Source: Aureobasidium sp. EXF-3400
Taxonomy: Eukaryota; Ascomycota; Dothideomycetes; Dothideales; Saccotheciaceae
Direction: 5' to 3'
Assembly: GCA_024195585.1 (NCBI GenBank)
Contig: SWBL01000069.1
Coordinates: 107,711-171,710 of the forward strand
DNA length: 64,000 bases
Part shown: positions 1 through 11,706 of the stretch, in pieces
Position numbering within the stretch: the first letter of the stretch is position 1
Layout: every line of letters begins with the position of its first letter
Translations under genes and position numbers: made by a program
The notes under the pieces: generated by a model
The model's database searches: none
Told to the model about the DNA's origin: nothing
The model's input: the letters and a program-made list of their open reading frames with translations, nothing else

Positions 1-851
1 TCGAAAAGGAGAAGGGACGCAAGGCCCTGGATGAGGCCAAGAAGGCAGGTCGATTCATTGCAGCGCAAGCTGCTTTGCGGGGCAAAAAGCGCGTTGTTCG
101 GCTTCGCATATCTGGACCACGTCTTGCGCAACTGCTTGCACAACAAGCCGCTAAATCATTCCAACCTGTCTCCGAAACTCCAGAAGTCGACCAAGAAGTA
201 CCTCCGGAGAATGTGCTTGTAAGGTCGGATATCGCTCCCAAGGAAAAGGCCAAGAAGGTCCCCCAACACCCCAACAGGATGAAGGTTCGAGTTGAACGTG
301 ACGACGACTTCAGCATGAGAGGTGAGCGTGCAGCACGCACAGAAAGGCGCAAACGTCCGACCAATGCAGACTATGAAGAAGTCGATGTTGAGTCCGACTT
401 CAATTCTGGAGAAGACGACAAAGATGGCATGTATAATGGCCGTCAACGGGAGAATGGCAAACGCAGGATATCGTCTTACATTCAGAAGAAGCACATTGAC
501 GATCCAGACCTTCCTGACGAATTACCTGAGAATTACAAAGACTCAAGGAGCAGAATGGAAGGAAGAGTGCCCAACAAACCAGGACCTGCCATACGTGCAC
601 GAACAGGAGTACTTGGACATCCCAAAGCCATGCCTCAGCTAGACGGTGCTGCCGATGACGGCAGTGCCTCTGATCCTGACGATGAGCAAGCAACCTTCGA
701 GGAGGAGAACCGACTTGCTAAGCTAGAAGCACTCAAAATGGTCGAAGAGGAAGCAGCCCGTGCACCTCCACCAATGCATCGTTCGATCTTCGATAGAGGT
801 AACGGAAAGAAGATTCGCATCGTCTCAAAGACCACGAACAAGAAGAAATGA
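1..851 (+). CDS. C-terminal part of an unidentified charged nuclear-type protein
   Basis: The reading frame is open from base 3 to a TGA at 849-851 and has no local ATG start, so the gene begins upstream of the window and about 282 residues are visible. The start of the visible part is Lys/Arg-rich, with a short hydrophobic stretch (VVRLRISGPRLAQLL). The middle is highly acidic and basic in turn (EEVDVESDFNSGEDDKD), and the end is a basic tail (GKKIRIVSKTTNKKK). There is no membrane segment or catalytic motif. The composition fits a chromatin, transcription or ribosome-biogenesis protein, but I do not recognise the family. It is certain only that this is coding and truncated by the window edge. 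Confidence 0.75.
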   Translation, partial: EKEKGRKALDEAKKAGRFIAAQAALRGKKRVVRLRISGPRLAQLLAQQAAKSFQPVSETPEVDQEVPPENVLVRSDIAPKEKAKKVPQHPNRMKVRVERDDDFSMRGERAARTERRKRPTNADYEEVDVESDFNSGEDDKDGMYNGRQRENGKRRISSYIQKKHIDDPDLPDELPENYKDSRSRMEGRVPNKPGPAIRARTGVLGHPKAMPQLDGAADDGSASDPDDEQATFEEENRLAKLEALKMVEEEAARAPPPMHRSIFDRGNGKKIRIVSKTTNKKK

Positions 852-3800
852 AGGGGGAGATGTCTCTAAACACTAGGCGAAAGTATATCGGTAGGACGAT
901 TCCACAATGGGTGTGGTCTTGTAGACGGATAAATACGTTTAGCTGTGTATAACAGGAAGCTGTCATCACATCTCAAGCACTATTGATCCTATCCAGCTTT
1001 CATGACAACGAGGATCGGCGCTAGACCCTACGGTAATACTACTTTTTACTCCAGATTGTATCCGTGGTGACCCGGCCGCTCTCATCCGTCATCGCGGTCA
1101 AGGCCACCGATGTTCATTGCTGACTCTTACTTGCACCGGCGAGTGAGTACCGACAGGAGGGTAGGTTTCTGCCAAGTCCACGAGACCGACCTGAACGCCG
1201 TTGGACTGACCGACATACCCCGAGTCAGATCGTTATAGGAGCAAATCATTGAACACTTGTCGTGAAAGCAAATACACCATCGTAACTTCGTAAGGTGTGA
1301 CAGACCATTCGCTTATAGACTTTGCATGTATCACACCCTCTGCAGTGGCGCCATGACCCGCATGTCGAGTTCGCAGAAGCCGTTCATCCCATAACCACGT
1401 AGACGGGATCACTAGGCATGTTCATCTTGTGGCAACGATAATTTTCTTGCTCCTCATAGAAGAATGATATCGATAGACCAATGAAGAAAAGGGAAGCGCA
1501 TCGAAATAATCTCGGGCAATGCCAGCAGGTGATCCGGCTCTTTCTCGATGGTTAGCATCGTCTACATCCTATTGAAGGCCATCTAGAGTTTATTGCAAGT
1601 TCCATTCCTATTCATGACTCTTCGTATTTGCTTCGACTTGCCAAGGGTAGCAGTCACCTCCGCCTAAGTGAGTTTGTAAGCCAAATCGTACAAGGTTGAA
1701 CTCTTTTTCGCACGTGAACTTCACGTTGATAGAGAGTTTGAAGCGTGAGACGCAGATGGCATATGTCAGCAATAATATCACTAACGATAATATCCTTATG
1801 CTTTTTGCCTTGCATCATACCACTACATCACGGAACCTAAAAAGCGCTCGAAGGTTACATTTCAGGGCACAGGAGTTGTTGCCGCATGTGGACTTCTTCT
1901 TCGAATTAAGTTTTTGGTCTTAGATAGGAAGAGAAAATACGCTTTGGTGGAAAGTATGTAAGATCACGCATGTCATGCCACATGTCGTCTTGAACTATAC
2001 GCGCTGCCCAATCTCCGTCAGGAGGTATGATGCCTTGTTGAATCGTTTTGCTGCAACGGTGACTTTGCCCAGCCCTTCCTTCGACCCTTCCAAGCCTACA
2101 GCCAAGAGCGTGCAGATGGAGGCCCGGAATCCTTCGATGATCTGATAAAGGGAGCTGAACCTTGTTCGGTCCGCATCCCGCATATCTAAAGCCGACCGAA
2201 GTGATGCGCCAGATGGGCGATACGAGTCAGACGCTGCGGCCCAGGGCAAGGTTTCGAACAAGGTTGCACGCCATACTCGTTGTAGAGAATGGTCCTCGAA
2301 AAGTTCGAATGCGGTATAGCCTGATGGTGGATGGACATGACGCATGGACTGGATGAGGGTCACTCTCATTATTCAAGACGTGGATCTCTTCGAGTAGGAA
2401 ACATCACATCAACGTATGCGCATCAACATACGGTGGGGACAAGCCAGGCATGAGATCGGCCTCGTGAGTCGTGCAGAGGACACAGCAGACGAGGCAAACA
2501 CCGAGACGGGTAGGCCTGCCTACATTGCTGGCAGTTGCTTGCCCTTCCGAGATGTGTGACGACGAGCCTCTTGACGGCTGCCCAGTGCCGACCGACTCGA
2601 TCCGTAGACAAGGGGGGAAATGTTTAAATTTAAGCCGCACGTCGCACGGAACAGATTCCACGACCTAAACCGATCCGCAAACGCAGCCAACAACACGCAA
2701 ACAGAAACTGTTTTGATCGTTTTGACTTTCCCGAAGATAGGCGTTCAAGAGAGGCTGAATAGATACATGTAACAGTCCATCGAGGCCCCGGTTCTACTGT
2801 TTTGTTCAGCTCTTGACTCTTGTCTTCCTCTGACCGCTTCAATCTGGATCTCTAGGGAGAAACAAGAACGGGTCGCCTGTGTTCGAGGTTTGGTTGCAAA
2901 TCGCACCTCGAAACTTTCTTCAATCCCATCAACCACTTGCCCCACTTGCGCTACCTGACTCTCGCGGTGGGGAGATTGTGGGACAAACATATTTGCGATT
3001 GCTATGACAAGAAACAAAGAAAAAAATTAAAAAACAGAAAGGACAAAAAAGTCCAGGACTCGGAAGGGACGACTTGTTGGTGGCTGCTTTGCCATTTCAG
3101 CTAACCTGCAGCCCGGTTTCTTGGTTTCGTGCCATGGCGCTCCTTGGTTTGCTTTTAAGATGCGCATCAAAGAAACCTAGTCCCTGCCTAACTTCCTCGA
3201 GAGTTCATTGGCAAAACATCCATCGCTGCAATGTCAAAATCTAAACAAAACAGTTTGAAAGCATAAAGATACAAAAACGTAAGAGCAGCAAGAATCAAGG
3301 AAAGGTAAACCTCCTTGCATGTTGTGCTGCTCACCGCATGACTACCTGCAGTAACAATCGTGTGAGCTGTTTCTCAGGGCAAAAACGGTGCTTCCCTTGT
3401 GGTGTTTCTATCTCGGATCTTTCTGGTTCCTTCTCGTCTTTCTGACTTTCTGTCAACAATCTCGTGTCTTTGGCTTGCTCTTCTGATTGGGCGAGTAGCA
3501 TGCCGTGACACCCTAGAACTTGGCATGTCCAAGCAGGTGTCCGCCGATAGGAGGGGGTGTTGGGCGACGGCGAGCAAGAGTCGTTCGATTCAGAGGGAAA
3601 CCCGGTTACGAGTCAAGTAGGTGGATAGTCAGAAGGTGACACCGGGAAGGAAGGGATCCACAGACAGCCAAACGCAGTTCTGGACTCTTTTGCCTACTTG
3701 ATTAGAACGCCCAGATGTGTAGAGGGCGTTGTTCTCGATGCGCTGTTGAAGAGGTACGTAACAAAGGGGAGATTACAGCTGATTGTTGGTCATTAGAAAT

Positions 3801-4628
3801 CGTTGATCTGAATTATGCTGGCGTTTGGCCATAGACTAGTGCTCTAAAATGCAATGAAGAAAAGATAGTTCCAACTATGGCGCCCTGCCAGTGCGCTCGC
3901 CGTGCTGGTTTGATAGTGATGCGTAGTCTGCTTGCAACAATCTACCGAAGATGCCGCTTGGAATGGCCTACGGCGCACGTCTTCTTTTCGGTCACGCCCG
4001 AATGATCTGATCCAGCAAGGGTCTATCGATGATGTACAAGATAATTGATAGTGGCAAAGAGAGCCAATTTCATCCACGATAGTACAAGTACAAGGTATAG
4101 TATCCAGATGGAAGAACGATGTGCACCAATGGGACATGAGCTTCTTGGGCGCGGTGTGACTGGGCTCGCGACTAACAGGCCCAGTCGTTAACTAGTCGGC
4201 CAGCGATCCTAGGAAGAGGCTGATGGCTATTGTAGTTGCCATTATTGATGTGCGTTGTAAATCGGAAGCGGCGTATCGAGCTCGTGCCTCCAGGGCGCGA
4301 GCATGTTCCTGGTGAGGAAAGTCGAATGGAGAGAAAGTTGCCAGCTGGGCTGCAGGTGTCCAATCCAAATATGAATACAAACAAACAGAAGTCTGAAGTG
4401 TAGGTCAAGGCAATGAATCGAAAGCCGGAAGAAGAGCCGCCTGCAGGCCTGATTATTGATCATTCATGCATGTCGATCTTCGGCAGAGGGAGCCGCATTG
4501 GTCCCGTGAATCCATCTCGTGAGACCTGCCAATCGCAATGTTCCGCTACTTCATGACTGCATCAGGAATCGTGCAGCAGAAGCGTGGAGTGTGTTGGGCT
4601 TACGGGTACTTCGAAGGAGTTGGTGACG
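852..4628. other. gene-poor intergenic stretch, 3.8 kb
   Basis: I see no convincing gene here. Open frames are short (up to 124 codons, 1995-2369 minus) and overlap each other on both strands. None resembles a known family or joins through good splice sites. The first 100-200 bases are probably the 3' untranslated region of the preceding gene, and the last part should hold the 3' end of the 4629-5033 gene. No tRNA, inverted repeat or transposase frame was seen. Confidence 0.5.
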
Positions 4629-5033
4629 CTACGAGGAGTTGTTGTCCTGGTAGCTTGACCAGAAGCGTGCAATGGCCCTCTCAGCCACTTCCGAGTCTCG
4701 GTACCGACCAACAAAGTAGTTGAAGATGGCGAACTCGTCCTTGGAGAGAACATAGCTGTTGGGGCGAGACTCAAGTCGGCCCCAAACTTGGGCAAGTTGT
4801 TCTTCGAGGTACTTTGCAACAGAATAGTCGAGGTCCCCTTCAGTGTTGCGAGCAATGTCGAGAGCACGCTGGATGTCCAAGACACCAGTGATGTCAATGT
4901 CCATAGAGTCGCGTTGTGCCATGGAGACGTCAGACGATGAGGAGGACGAGGAGTATTGACGAGTGCGAGATCGAGGGGAAGTGTTCAAGGCGAACATGAT
5001 GGGAGAGGGAAGAGAAGCAATTTGAATAGCCAT
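4629..5033 (-). CDS. small conserved fungal-type protein, function unknown (134 aa)
   Basis: A single-exon frame of 134 residues starting at the ATG at 5031-5033; a second in-frame Met at residue 13 is an alternative start. The N-terminal 45 residues are low-complexity with a run of seven Ser. Residues 49-130 look like a compact helical domain (GVLDIQRALDIARNTEGDLD, then YVLSKDEFAIFNYFVGRYRD, and a final ERAIARFWSSYQ). I have the impression, from memory only, that filamentous ascomycetes have small proteins with a similar Lys-Asp-Glu-Phe...Phe-Asn-Tyr-Phe block, but I cannot name a function. The gene stands alone: 3.8 kb on its 3' side and 2.1 kb on its 5' side have no clear genes. A TATA-like stretch lies about 135 bp upstream. 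Confidence 0.7.
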   Translation of the reverse strand: MAIQIASLPSPIMFALNTSPRSRTRQYSSSSSSSDVSMAQRDSMDIDITGVLDIQRALDIARNTEGDLDYSVAKYLEEQLAQVWGRLESRPNSYVLSKDEFAIFNYFVGRYRDSEVAERAIARFWSSYQDNNSS

Positions 5034-7173
5034 GAGAGCGAAATGTGTCTTGGCAAATCAAGTGATGGTCAAGCAAGGAAGAGAGGGGATTTTTCTTTCT
5101 TTGGGACTCTGGTCTGTGGTGATAGACTTACGACGTGGACGAATCAGGCTGGGTCACGGCGTGGATATCTATATACGTAAGGCCTGGACATCCCGTGCAG
5201 CCATTGTTTAGCCTAAGAAAAAAGGGATCGAGCCTTGTGACGCCCCTGTCATGGGAAAGTTGATGTTGGAGAACAAGCTTCGAATGGCCGCTGTTGTAAG
5301 TACCACAACGTGTTTTGGACTAGGGGCGCGTGCTGCGGCGGAAGAGGCGGCGATGCCGAGAAGTATATGCTCCACCAACATGCTTTGCAGACAGGTAAGT
5401 TACACCAAGAGCAGGCATTATAACGGTCTAATGGACGAGCCTTGTCGATAGAGGGACGATTCGAACCAGACATCGCTGTCAGACACTGGCATGGAGCGCA
5501 GCATGCACCATCGAGGCGACTGCCGAAGCCCTGACAAAGGATATTGCTTCATATTACACAGTCCTACAAATCGGGACTTCTTGACTCTTAATGTTTAGCA
5601 TTATCCAAGAGAATGTCACCAGCTTTTATTTGAGGACTCGAAAGTAAGAGAAGTCTAATAGAGTGTGAGATAGCGGGTGGGGCATGAGATATGAAACAAG
5701 CAAGCACTCAGCGCGAAGCGAGAGTCATAGTAAACGCAATAATACCGTGTCGTTGGCCAAAGGATATGGCTGCCATACAACGGTTACCCAGGCATGTGCG
5801 TAAAGTCTACAGACGAGCAGTCAGGCCATTCTTCTTCCAAACCTTGTCTTGCTGAGCAAGCAACAACCTTTAAAGCCTCGAGTTAGCCCCACTGAACACG
5901 ATTCAAACGTGTTCCCGGCGCCGATTGACAGCGTGACCGACAGCAGCATGAACCCTGAGATTGTCACCAACGTCCCTGATGTACGACGACGTGGTATGGA
6001 GGAGGATCAAAGCAAATCGAGCATCGTTCTGTTTCTTGCATGTACCGAAGTACCAGGTCAACGCCTCACGTAAAGATGGCGTTAGGCTCGTCCCCGAGTG
6101 AGCGCCTTGATTGGTGGAGAAACGGATGGCGACGACTTTAATCTGAGCCTTTCCACCTATTTTGCTCAGATGCTCGGAAGCTTAAATACAGAGTGAGGTT
6201 TTGGACTCGTGGCACGTCTCGGACATTCGGGTCTCGGATTTGTACATGCACGTATTTGTGTACAGCTCTACAGCAGGGCGGCCATGATCAACGGCTAGAC
6301 GCTCCAAGAGTCAATACATTCTTGGACAATTGGCTCGAGATTGTGGACCCATCGACTTGGTTCGGCTGATGGCTAAATTGAATATTATAATTGTTACAGC
6401 ATCCACTTCGGAGGTAATAGTTCCCATATCAAAGCGGAAGCCAACCGCGTGTCAAATCGTGATGTGATGAAGAAGTGCTCGACGGCATGTCATGGCGGCA
6501 GTCAGCAATAACGACTGGATGGTAAGTTTGTGTGTCAATGTTGATAGTCGCGGCGGCCGGTCGGCCTCATTATTCTGGTGGTGATAACAGGACAAGGTAG
6601 TGGTCGAATAGCTATCTCTGGGCGAGAATGGGCGACAATCATGCGCGGCATATGTTTAGCAGTAGGAATTAGACGTTTGGTGGATCTTTGCGCACGGCTA
6701 GCACGTAGCCACGATATGGGTCGGTCTCAGTCGTACTCTCAGACCAAGGGTGTTACCGGTGTGTAGAAGAGCCGCCCCTTACGGACGTAAGACTTGAACT
6801 ATGCTGTAAGAGGAAATCACAGGGCCTAGATTGTTTGCGAAGCTGCCCTTGGTCGTGCAGACGAGCAGATTTGTGCAAATTGGGCAGGCATGCTCTGAAA
6901 GGCACAGGGACACGATAGTCCGTAGCAACGACGCCTCAAGGCTTGTTGCGGTGAAGGGTTCGGCGCATATACCGAGTACAATGCCACAATGGGACGCGCA
7001 GGGAGTCGGGCTCAGGTCCCAGGACTCGTGGCTAAGGTGGGGGTTAGCGTAGTGGAAGCTTGAACGAGTTTTGTCGACTGCCGCCGGCCGCATGAATCAG
7101 GCAGTCGCGATCATCAACAGCTGAGCTTTGCGAAACAGCAGTACTAACAAGCCGTCGACAAAATATCATCAAC
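5034..7173. other. gene-poor intergenic stretch, 2.1 kb
   Basis: It separates the 134-aa gene from the DUF1279 gene, and both are transcribed away from it, so it contains both promoters. Frames such as 5849-6073 plus and 6779-7093 minus have no recognisable domain and no partner exons. A B-box-like ggttcgaatc on the minus strand near 5462 lacks the stems of a tRNA. Otherwise I see nothing. Confidence 0.45.
5164..5178 (-). promoter_or_regulatory. TATA-like element upstream of the 134-aa gene
   Basis: Read on the minus strand the bases are cgtatatagatatcc, a good TATA-box match about 135-140 bp upstream of the ATG at 5033. Most other genes in the window have no such clear TATA, so this may mark an inducible or strongly expressed gene. 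This is inference from sequence only. Confidence 0.35.
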
Positions 7174-7985
7174 ATGCTACCACTGCCTCGTCTACAACGC
7201 CAGGTCGTCCGCGCCTCTACAGGCCGCCTCGCCGCCCATCCTTACAACCTTGCCAGTCAAATCTGGAGACCACAACCGCGAAGACAATTCCACAGGCTAT
7301 TCACCCAAAAGACTGCCAACACTGCAAACAACACTGCCACATGGCGACAGCTTCTCTCTCGCTTCCGCAACCCGACCTCACGACGATGGAATAGCTCAAG
7401 GCCCAATCCCGACCCCACTCCAAATCTTGGTAGCCCAACACCACAACTCTCCTTCTTCCAGCGCTTCAAGCAGCTAGGCAAGGAGTACGGCTGGGTGGTG
7501 ACCGGTGTTTACTTTGGACTGTCTGCTCTGGATCTTCCCTTCTGCTTCCTGGCTGTCAGAGCCCTCGGTACAGACCGTGTCGCTCGCTGGGAACACGCCA
7601 TCGTCGGTACCATCAAGGATGCTGTCAAGACTGTCATGCCCGACATTGGCGCAAAGGCCGATGAGGCTGTAGAACAAGTCGAGACTGCTGTCGGCGGCCC
7701 TGCCGCTAGAGAAGGCAATGTATGGGGTGTGCCTGAAGCAGAGGCGCGCAACAAGGAGGAAGCATGTGAGTTCAGTATCCATACATCTTGCCACTGCTTT
7801 CAGCTGACACGCCTAAAGCACTGTGGACACAGTTCGTTCTCGCCTACGCCATCCATAAGTCTTTCATCTTCGTCCGAGTACCACTGGCCGTAGCTGTCAC
7901 CCCAAAGGTCGTCAAAATCTTGAGATCCTGGGGATGGCAAATCGGAAAGAAGAAGCTCAAGTCGACAAAGTCGATCAAGCCGTAG
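7174..7985 (+). CDS. mitochondrial DUF1279 (FAM210-like) inner-membrane protein
   Basis: Two exons, 7174-7765 and 7819-7985, give 252 residues. The 53-nt intron has GTGAGT, a CTGAC branch site and AAAG, and joins ...NKEEA to SLWTQFVLAYAIHKS in frame. Residues 1-80 are rich in Arg, Ser and Gln with almost no acid, as in a mitochondrial presequence. From about residue 97 the DUF1279 domain begins (EYGWVVTGVYFGLSALDLPF). It continues past an acidic helix to the conserved LWTQFVLAYAIHKS block and a final RSWGW. Human FAM210A/B of this family are mitochondrial and affect mitochondrial translation and respiration; that role is family knowledge, not visible here. It ends in a basic KKKLKSTKSIK tail. 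Confidence 0.85.
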
Positions 7986-9544
7986 ACCGAAACAGCTTTC
8001 TTATCTCAAGGAAGAGCTATCACTGTAAGAATAAACAATTGTACAAAAGTAAGAAAAGGGGATCTCGCTCTCTCTTAGATGTCAGGAAAACAAGAAGAGT
8101 TGTTGTATACTAGGCAAAAGGGCGCAAGGGGGGACGCGCACACAGAACAATTATTTTTTCATCTCTCTCATTTCATGCTCTCAAATTCTTCCTTGGTAGT
8201 TTATCCTGCCATCAAGTGTTCCATCGACCCACGCAAAACGGCTTTCGACATATAAATAAAGTACACAGTCTTTCTACCAAATCAAGCCAGAATGACAGAC
8301 TTTGGTGATCGAACACTGGCAGTCAAAGAGATATACAGCCCGGGGCATTCTTGGTAGGGATAGCGGTGTATCACCATCATATGTGTACGTGATGAAGGGA
8401 TGAGATTGAGGAACGAACGCTTGACATCAACTTTAACCGCGATTATCTTGGAATTTTGGCAGCCGTGTACCTGTTGTGCAAGGACAATCTATACCAGCTT
8501 TGTATCATATACCACTCGGTCTTGACTGTAACGTTCTTGGAATATTCTTAGCAATACAAGCAACATGATAAAGCCATCCCTCTTTAGTGGACTTTGTTCA
8601 TGGTTCTTCTAGACCTATCTATATCTATCTATGACTTCTCCATAGCCGTCTGCAATTCTAAATTCCAGCTTTTATATACTGGCCGTAGGTGCCGACTCTT
8701 GATGTCGTGTCCGTCCTGAGCTGTTTGATACGGAGCAAGAATCCATTAGTGTGTTCTAGAAACACGCATTTTCTGATCCGACTCAGAAACATAGCTGCTT
8801 AAGATTGGAACAAGCCGGACAATTCCAACGAATGCTATGACTGAGAAGTTCTGTATGTGTCAAAAGTGGGTTACTGAACCCCTGTTGTAAACATGCCTGC
8901 TCTTCCGCTGATCTGTATGAGTCGATGACACACAAGCCGTGATGCCTAAGGTGGTCGATGGCGTCTGGTTGTCATACGTGTACGGTTGGACGAGAGCGAA
9001 GTCTTTGTGCGCAGTGTTTGTCCCACCTCTTCTGGTCCTCGCTGGCCAATTCTGGCATCACATATGATTGAGTGGATACGAGTCTCTTCTTCCTCTTTGC
9101 CTCTTGTAGGAATCATCTCTTTTCCTTGCTTTCTCATTACGATGAGTAAAGGTCTGGGCATTATCTTTTTCTTCTTTCTCTTCATCATCATATTGAAACC
9201 AGGTCTTTCGAATAACTTTCTCTTCTGTAAATTTTTCTGTCTTTCTCCCGATCCCCCCTGTTCCATTCGCATAGAGTCCAATGTAGTAAAACAAGAAAAG
9301 AAAAGCAGAACTAAAAGTATCAAGGGAAGCAGAATGGTCATGGGCACGCGCATTTCCTTTTTTCATGTCGGTCTCCCACGGCTCGCTGTGAATCAACCAC
9401 AAGCTCACATGTTGACTTGAAACGCTCGTGAACGGTACGGCTTGGTCAGAAATCATGTGGCCTGCGAAGATGACCGTAGCCGAGTCTCCTTTGGCTGCAA
9501 TAAGGCCGTCAGTAGTCACTTCACTATGTGAAGGTGCTAGTTCA
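7986..9544. other. 3' flanks of two convergent genes
   Basis: About 1.56 kb between the stops of the DUF1279 gene and PAB2. It contains a short TATC repeat around 8616-8633 and pyrimidine-rich tracts near 9090-9250. Frames up to 191 codons exist on the minus strand but overlap PAB2 exon 3 out of frame and show no domain. I see no gene. Confidence 0.5.
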
Positions 9545-10299
9545 TCAGTAAGGAGAGTAGCCTCTGCCACGGCCGCCACGGTAGCCTCCACGATAACTGT
9601 GGAACATGTCAGCATTCGTTGCAGGTATGTCAAAATTTGGTTGACTTACCCGCCACCACGAGGAGCGAATGGAGGTGCACCACCGCCATAGCCTCCGCGA
9701 CCGCCGAAGCCAGGACCACCAAAGCCCATAGGACCACCGCGACCACGACCACGGCCACGGCCTCCGGCGGCGGCGGCGGCAGCACCTCTGGCCATACCGG
9801 GGAGGTTAGTGCGCTTAGGTACAACCTGGATAGGGTCAGCAAATTGTACAACTGAAACTGCAAGAAGAGCATGGCTTACCTTCAGGTTGCGGCCTCTGAA
9901 AACACTCTCGTTGAGCACGATGGCATTGGCGACAAGACTGGGTTCCTGGAACTCGACGTAGGCGTAGCCCTTGGGGTGACCAGTAAACTTGTCGAGCAGA
10001 ATAGTGACGCGGTTGATGGGACCACAGCTGCCGAAGTGTGCCTGGATCTCCTCGGGCGATGCGCCGTAGTCGACATTGCCAACGAAGACGGAGCGCGAGT
10101 CAATGTCTTCTTTGCTTTCGCGCAAACCATCCTGCTGCTGGTCCAAACTGGCCTGCATCTCGCGCAGCTTCTGTGCCTCGGCTTCCATCTCTTGCACGCG
10201 CTTCTTCATTGCTGCGATCTCTTCCTCATCGTTGGTCTCGTCGTCGTTGACGGGCTGCTCCTCCTCGGGTCGCGGCGGTACTTCGTTGTTCTCCGACAT
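9545..10299 (-). CDS. PAB2: Pab2-type nuclear poly(A)-binding protein (PABPN1 homologue)
   Basis: Three exons on the minus strand, 10299-9880, 9825-9650 and 9596-9545, give 215 residues. Introns are 54 and 53 nt with GTAAGC/GTAAGT donors. Order: an acidic N-terminus, a coiled coil ([21 protein letters not shown], about residues 25-60), then one RRM with RNP2-like [10 protein letters not shown] and RNP1-like KGYAYVEF. An Arg-Gly-rich tail follows, with many RGRGRGG and GGYGG units, ending GRGYSPY. This acid/coiled-coil/RRM/RGG layout and the [14 protein letters not shown] junction are diagnostic. The family binds poly(A) in the nucleus, controls tail length and links to exosome decay; the RGG tail is usually arginine-methylated. 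Intron 1 is stop-free and in frame, so it is easily mistaken for coding sequence. Upstream in-frame Met codons (10452, 10362) are possible but unlikely starts. Confidence 0.93.
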
Positions 10300-10896
10300 G
10301 GCTGCGTGGAAAGGGTAGAAGGGAGCTGCATGTGGGTTCAGCATGGTAAAGAGTGATCGACTCATGAGGGGGTAACCTACATTGATGGTGGTTCGGAGGT
10401 GGAGGAAAGGCCGATGTTTGGTGGTGAGGATGAAACTCGGTGGCCGTCGCACGGATATATCCAGACAGGCGATTCAGACACACGTCACAAGGCAGTGAGA
10501 TAGAATTGTGATGGATGAGAGGTCGATGAGGGTCGAGTCAAAGTAAATGGCATGCGAAAGCTCCCGCAAGCCACTGTTAATCGCGACTGCCGTGCCAAGC
10601 ATCCTGGAGAAACCTTATTCTTACCTGATAGACACTCCCCTTGTCCTCGTGCCTTCCTCTTTCACTTGAATCTGAATCAAGTTTGGGAAAGCGCTCGTTT
10701 CTCCTGTATATTTCTAGTCTACTCTGAATCTTTTAGTGACAAAGACAGCCATTCCAAACATTCCAAGCATTAGAACTATCTTGACCTCCTGAATCATCAT
10801 TGTAAGCATCTTTGTGTTTGACCGCTACCTCTGCAACTGTCTCAACTCGACAAACTATCATGCATGATTACTGAGTGATTCTAGCTTACAAACACC
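10300..10896. promoter_or_regulatory. divergent promoter region between PAB2 and hv1
   Basis: 597 bp between the two start codons, which point away from each other. The PAB2 side stays open in frame upstream of the chosen ATG for about 50 codons, which may be leader. No TATA or other motif stands out. Confidence 0.45.
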
Positions 10897-11535
10897 ATGG
10901 AAGAATCACAAAGACCACTCTTGCGAGAACTTTCTTCCGAACGCAGCAACTCAAAACTCGATACTGCTCGCCGGTACACTCGTCGCTATCTAAACTCAAA
11001 GTTCGGTCATTATGCCATTCTGCTCCTGGTGTCTCTCGACTGCACATGTATCTTTTTCGAGTTTGTCGTCCAACTCCTCAGCTGTGAAGGAAAGATTTCT
11101 GAATCGCGAGGTCATGTCGCACAAGAAGCAATAGGCATTGTGGGTTTGGTCTTTTCCTGCTTGTTCATGCTGGAACTGCTGGCGAGCATATGGGCATTCG
11201 GGCTTCAGTAAGGAGAACTTGAGATTGCAGTGACCCTTTTCGATGCTGACCATACTAGCTTTTTCCGTTCCAAGTTTCATTGCTTCGATGCGACGGTTAT
11301 TGTCGCCAGTTTCATTATAGATGTTCTTCTCCGCGGCATTCTCGAAGAGGTCGCTTCCCTGGTTATTATCCTACGTCTCTGGCGTGTCTTCAAGATCATA
11401 GAAGAGTTAAGCGTTGGAGCTCAAGAGCAGACGGAAGCGCTGCGTGAACGTATCGAGCTGCTTGAACGAGAGAAGTCGCAGATGGAGGTCGAACTGACCA
11501 GCCTTAGGTCTAGAGCTCAGAACTCATACGCTTGA
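10897..11535 (+). CDS. voltage-gated proton channel (Hv1 family)
   Basis: Two exons, 10897-11207 and 11259-11535, with a 51-nt intron (GTAAGG..CTGAC..TAG), give 195 residues. It is a stand-alone voltage-sensor domain. S1 (about 38-60) carries Asp48 and Glu55, equivalent to human D112 and E119. S2 (77-99) carries Glu93, and S3 (111-129) carries Asp114 and Asp125. S4 (138-151) has ILRLWRVFKII, with Arg143, Arg146 and Lys149. A C-terminal coiled coil (158-188, QTEALRERIELLEREKSQME) would dimerise it as in animal Hv1. Family knowledge: it passes H+ outward across the plasma membrane on depolarisation, with S1 Asp giving proton selectivity. Oddities: the third S4 charge is Lys rather than Arg, and the residue matching human N214 is Glu152. 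A T12 run follows the stop codon. Confidence 0.92.
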
Positions 11536-11706
11536 GATACTTTTTTTTTTTTGGCTATAACGATAAAACGATCGAAGAGGTTCCGACTCTACTCAATGCA
11601 ACTGGCAGCTACGCTCACTCCATAACTCCTCGCTAAGTTGACTGTCGTATATTATGATGCTCCTTATTCCGAGTTTTCCTTCTCTTTCATCGGCTACATC
11701 AGCCTT

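Noticed and set aside
1995..2369. 124-codon minus-strand frame in the first gene-poor stretch
   Set aside because: No recognisable domain, no start context or partner exon, and overlapping plus-strand frames of similar length; I cannot separate it from chance.
5448..5475. B-box-like ggttcgaatc on the minus strand, possible tRNA
   Set aside because: The bases on either side do not pair into a T stem, and no acceptor or anticodon stem could be built around it.
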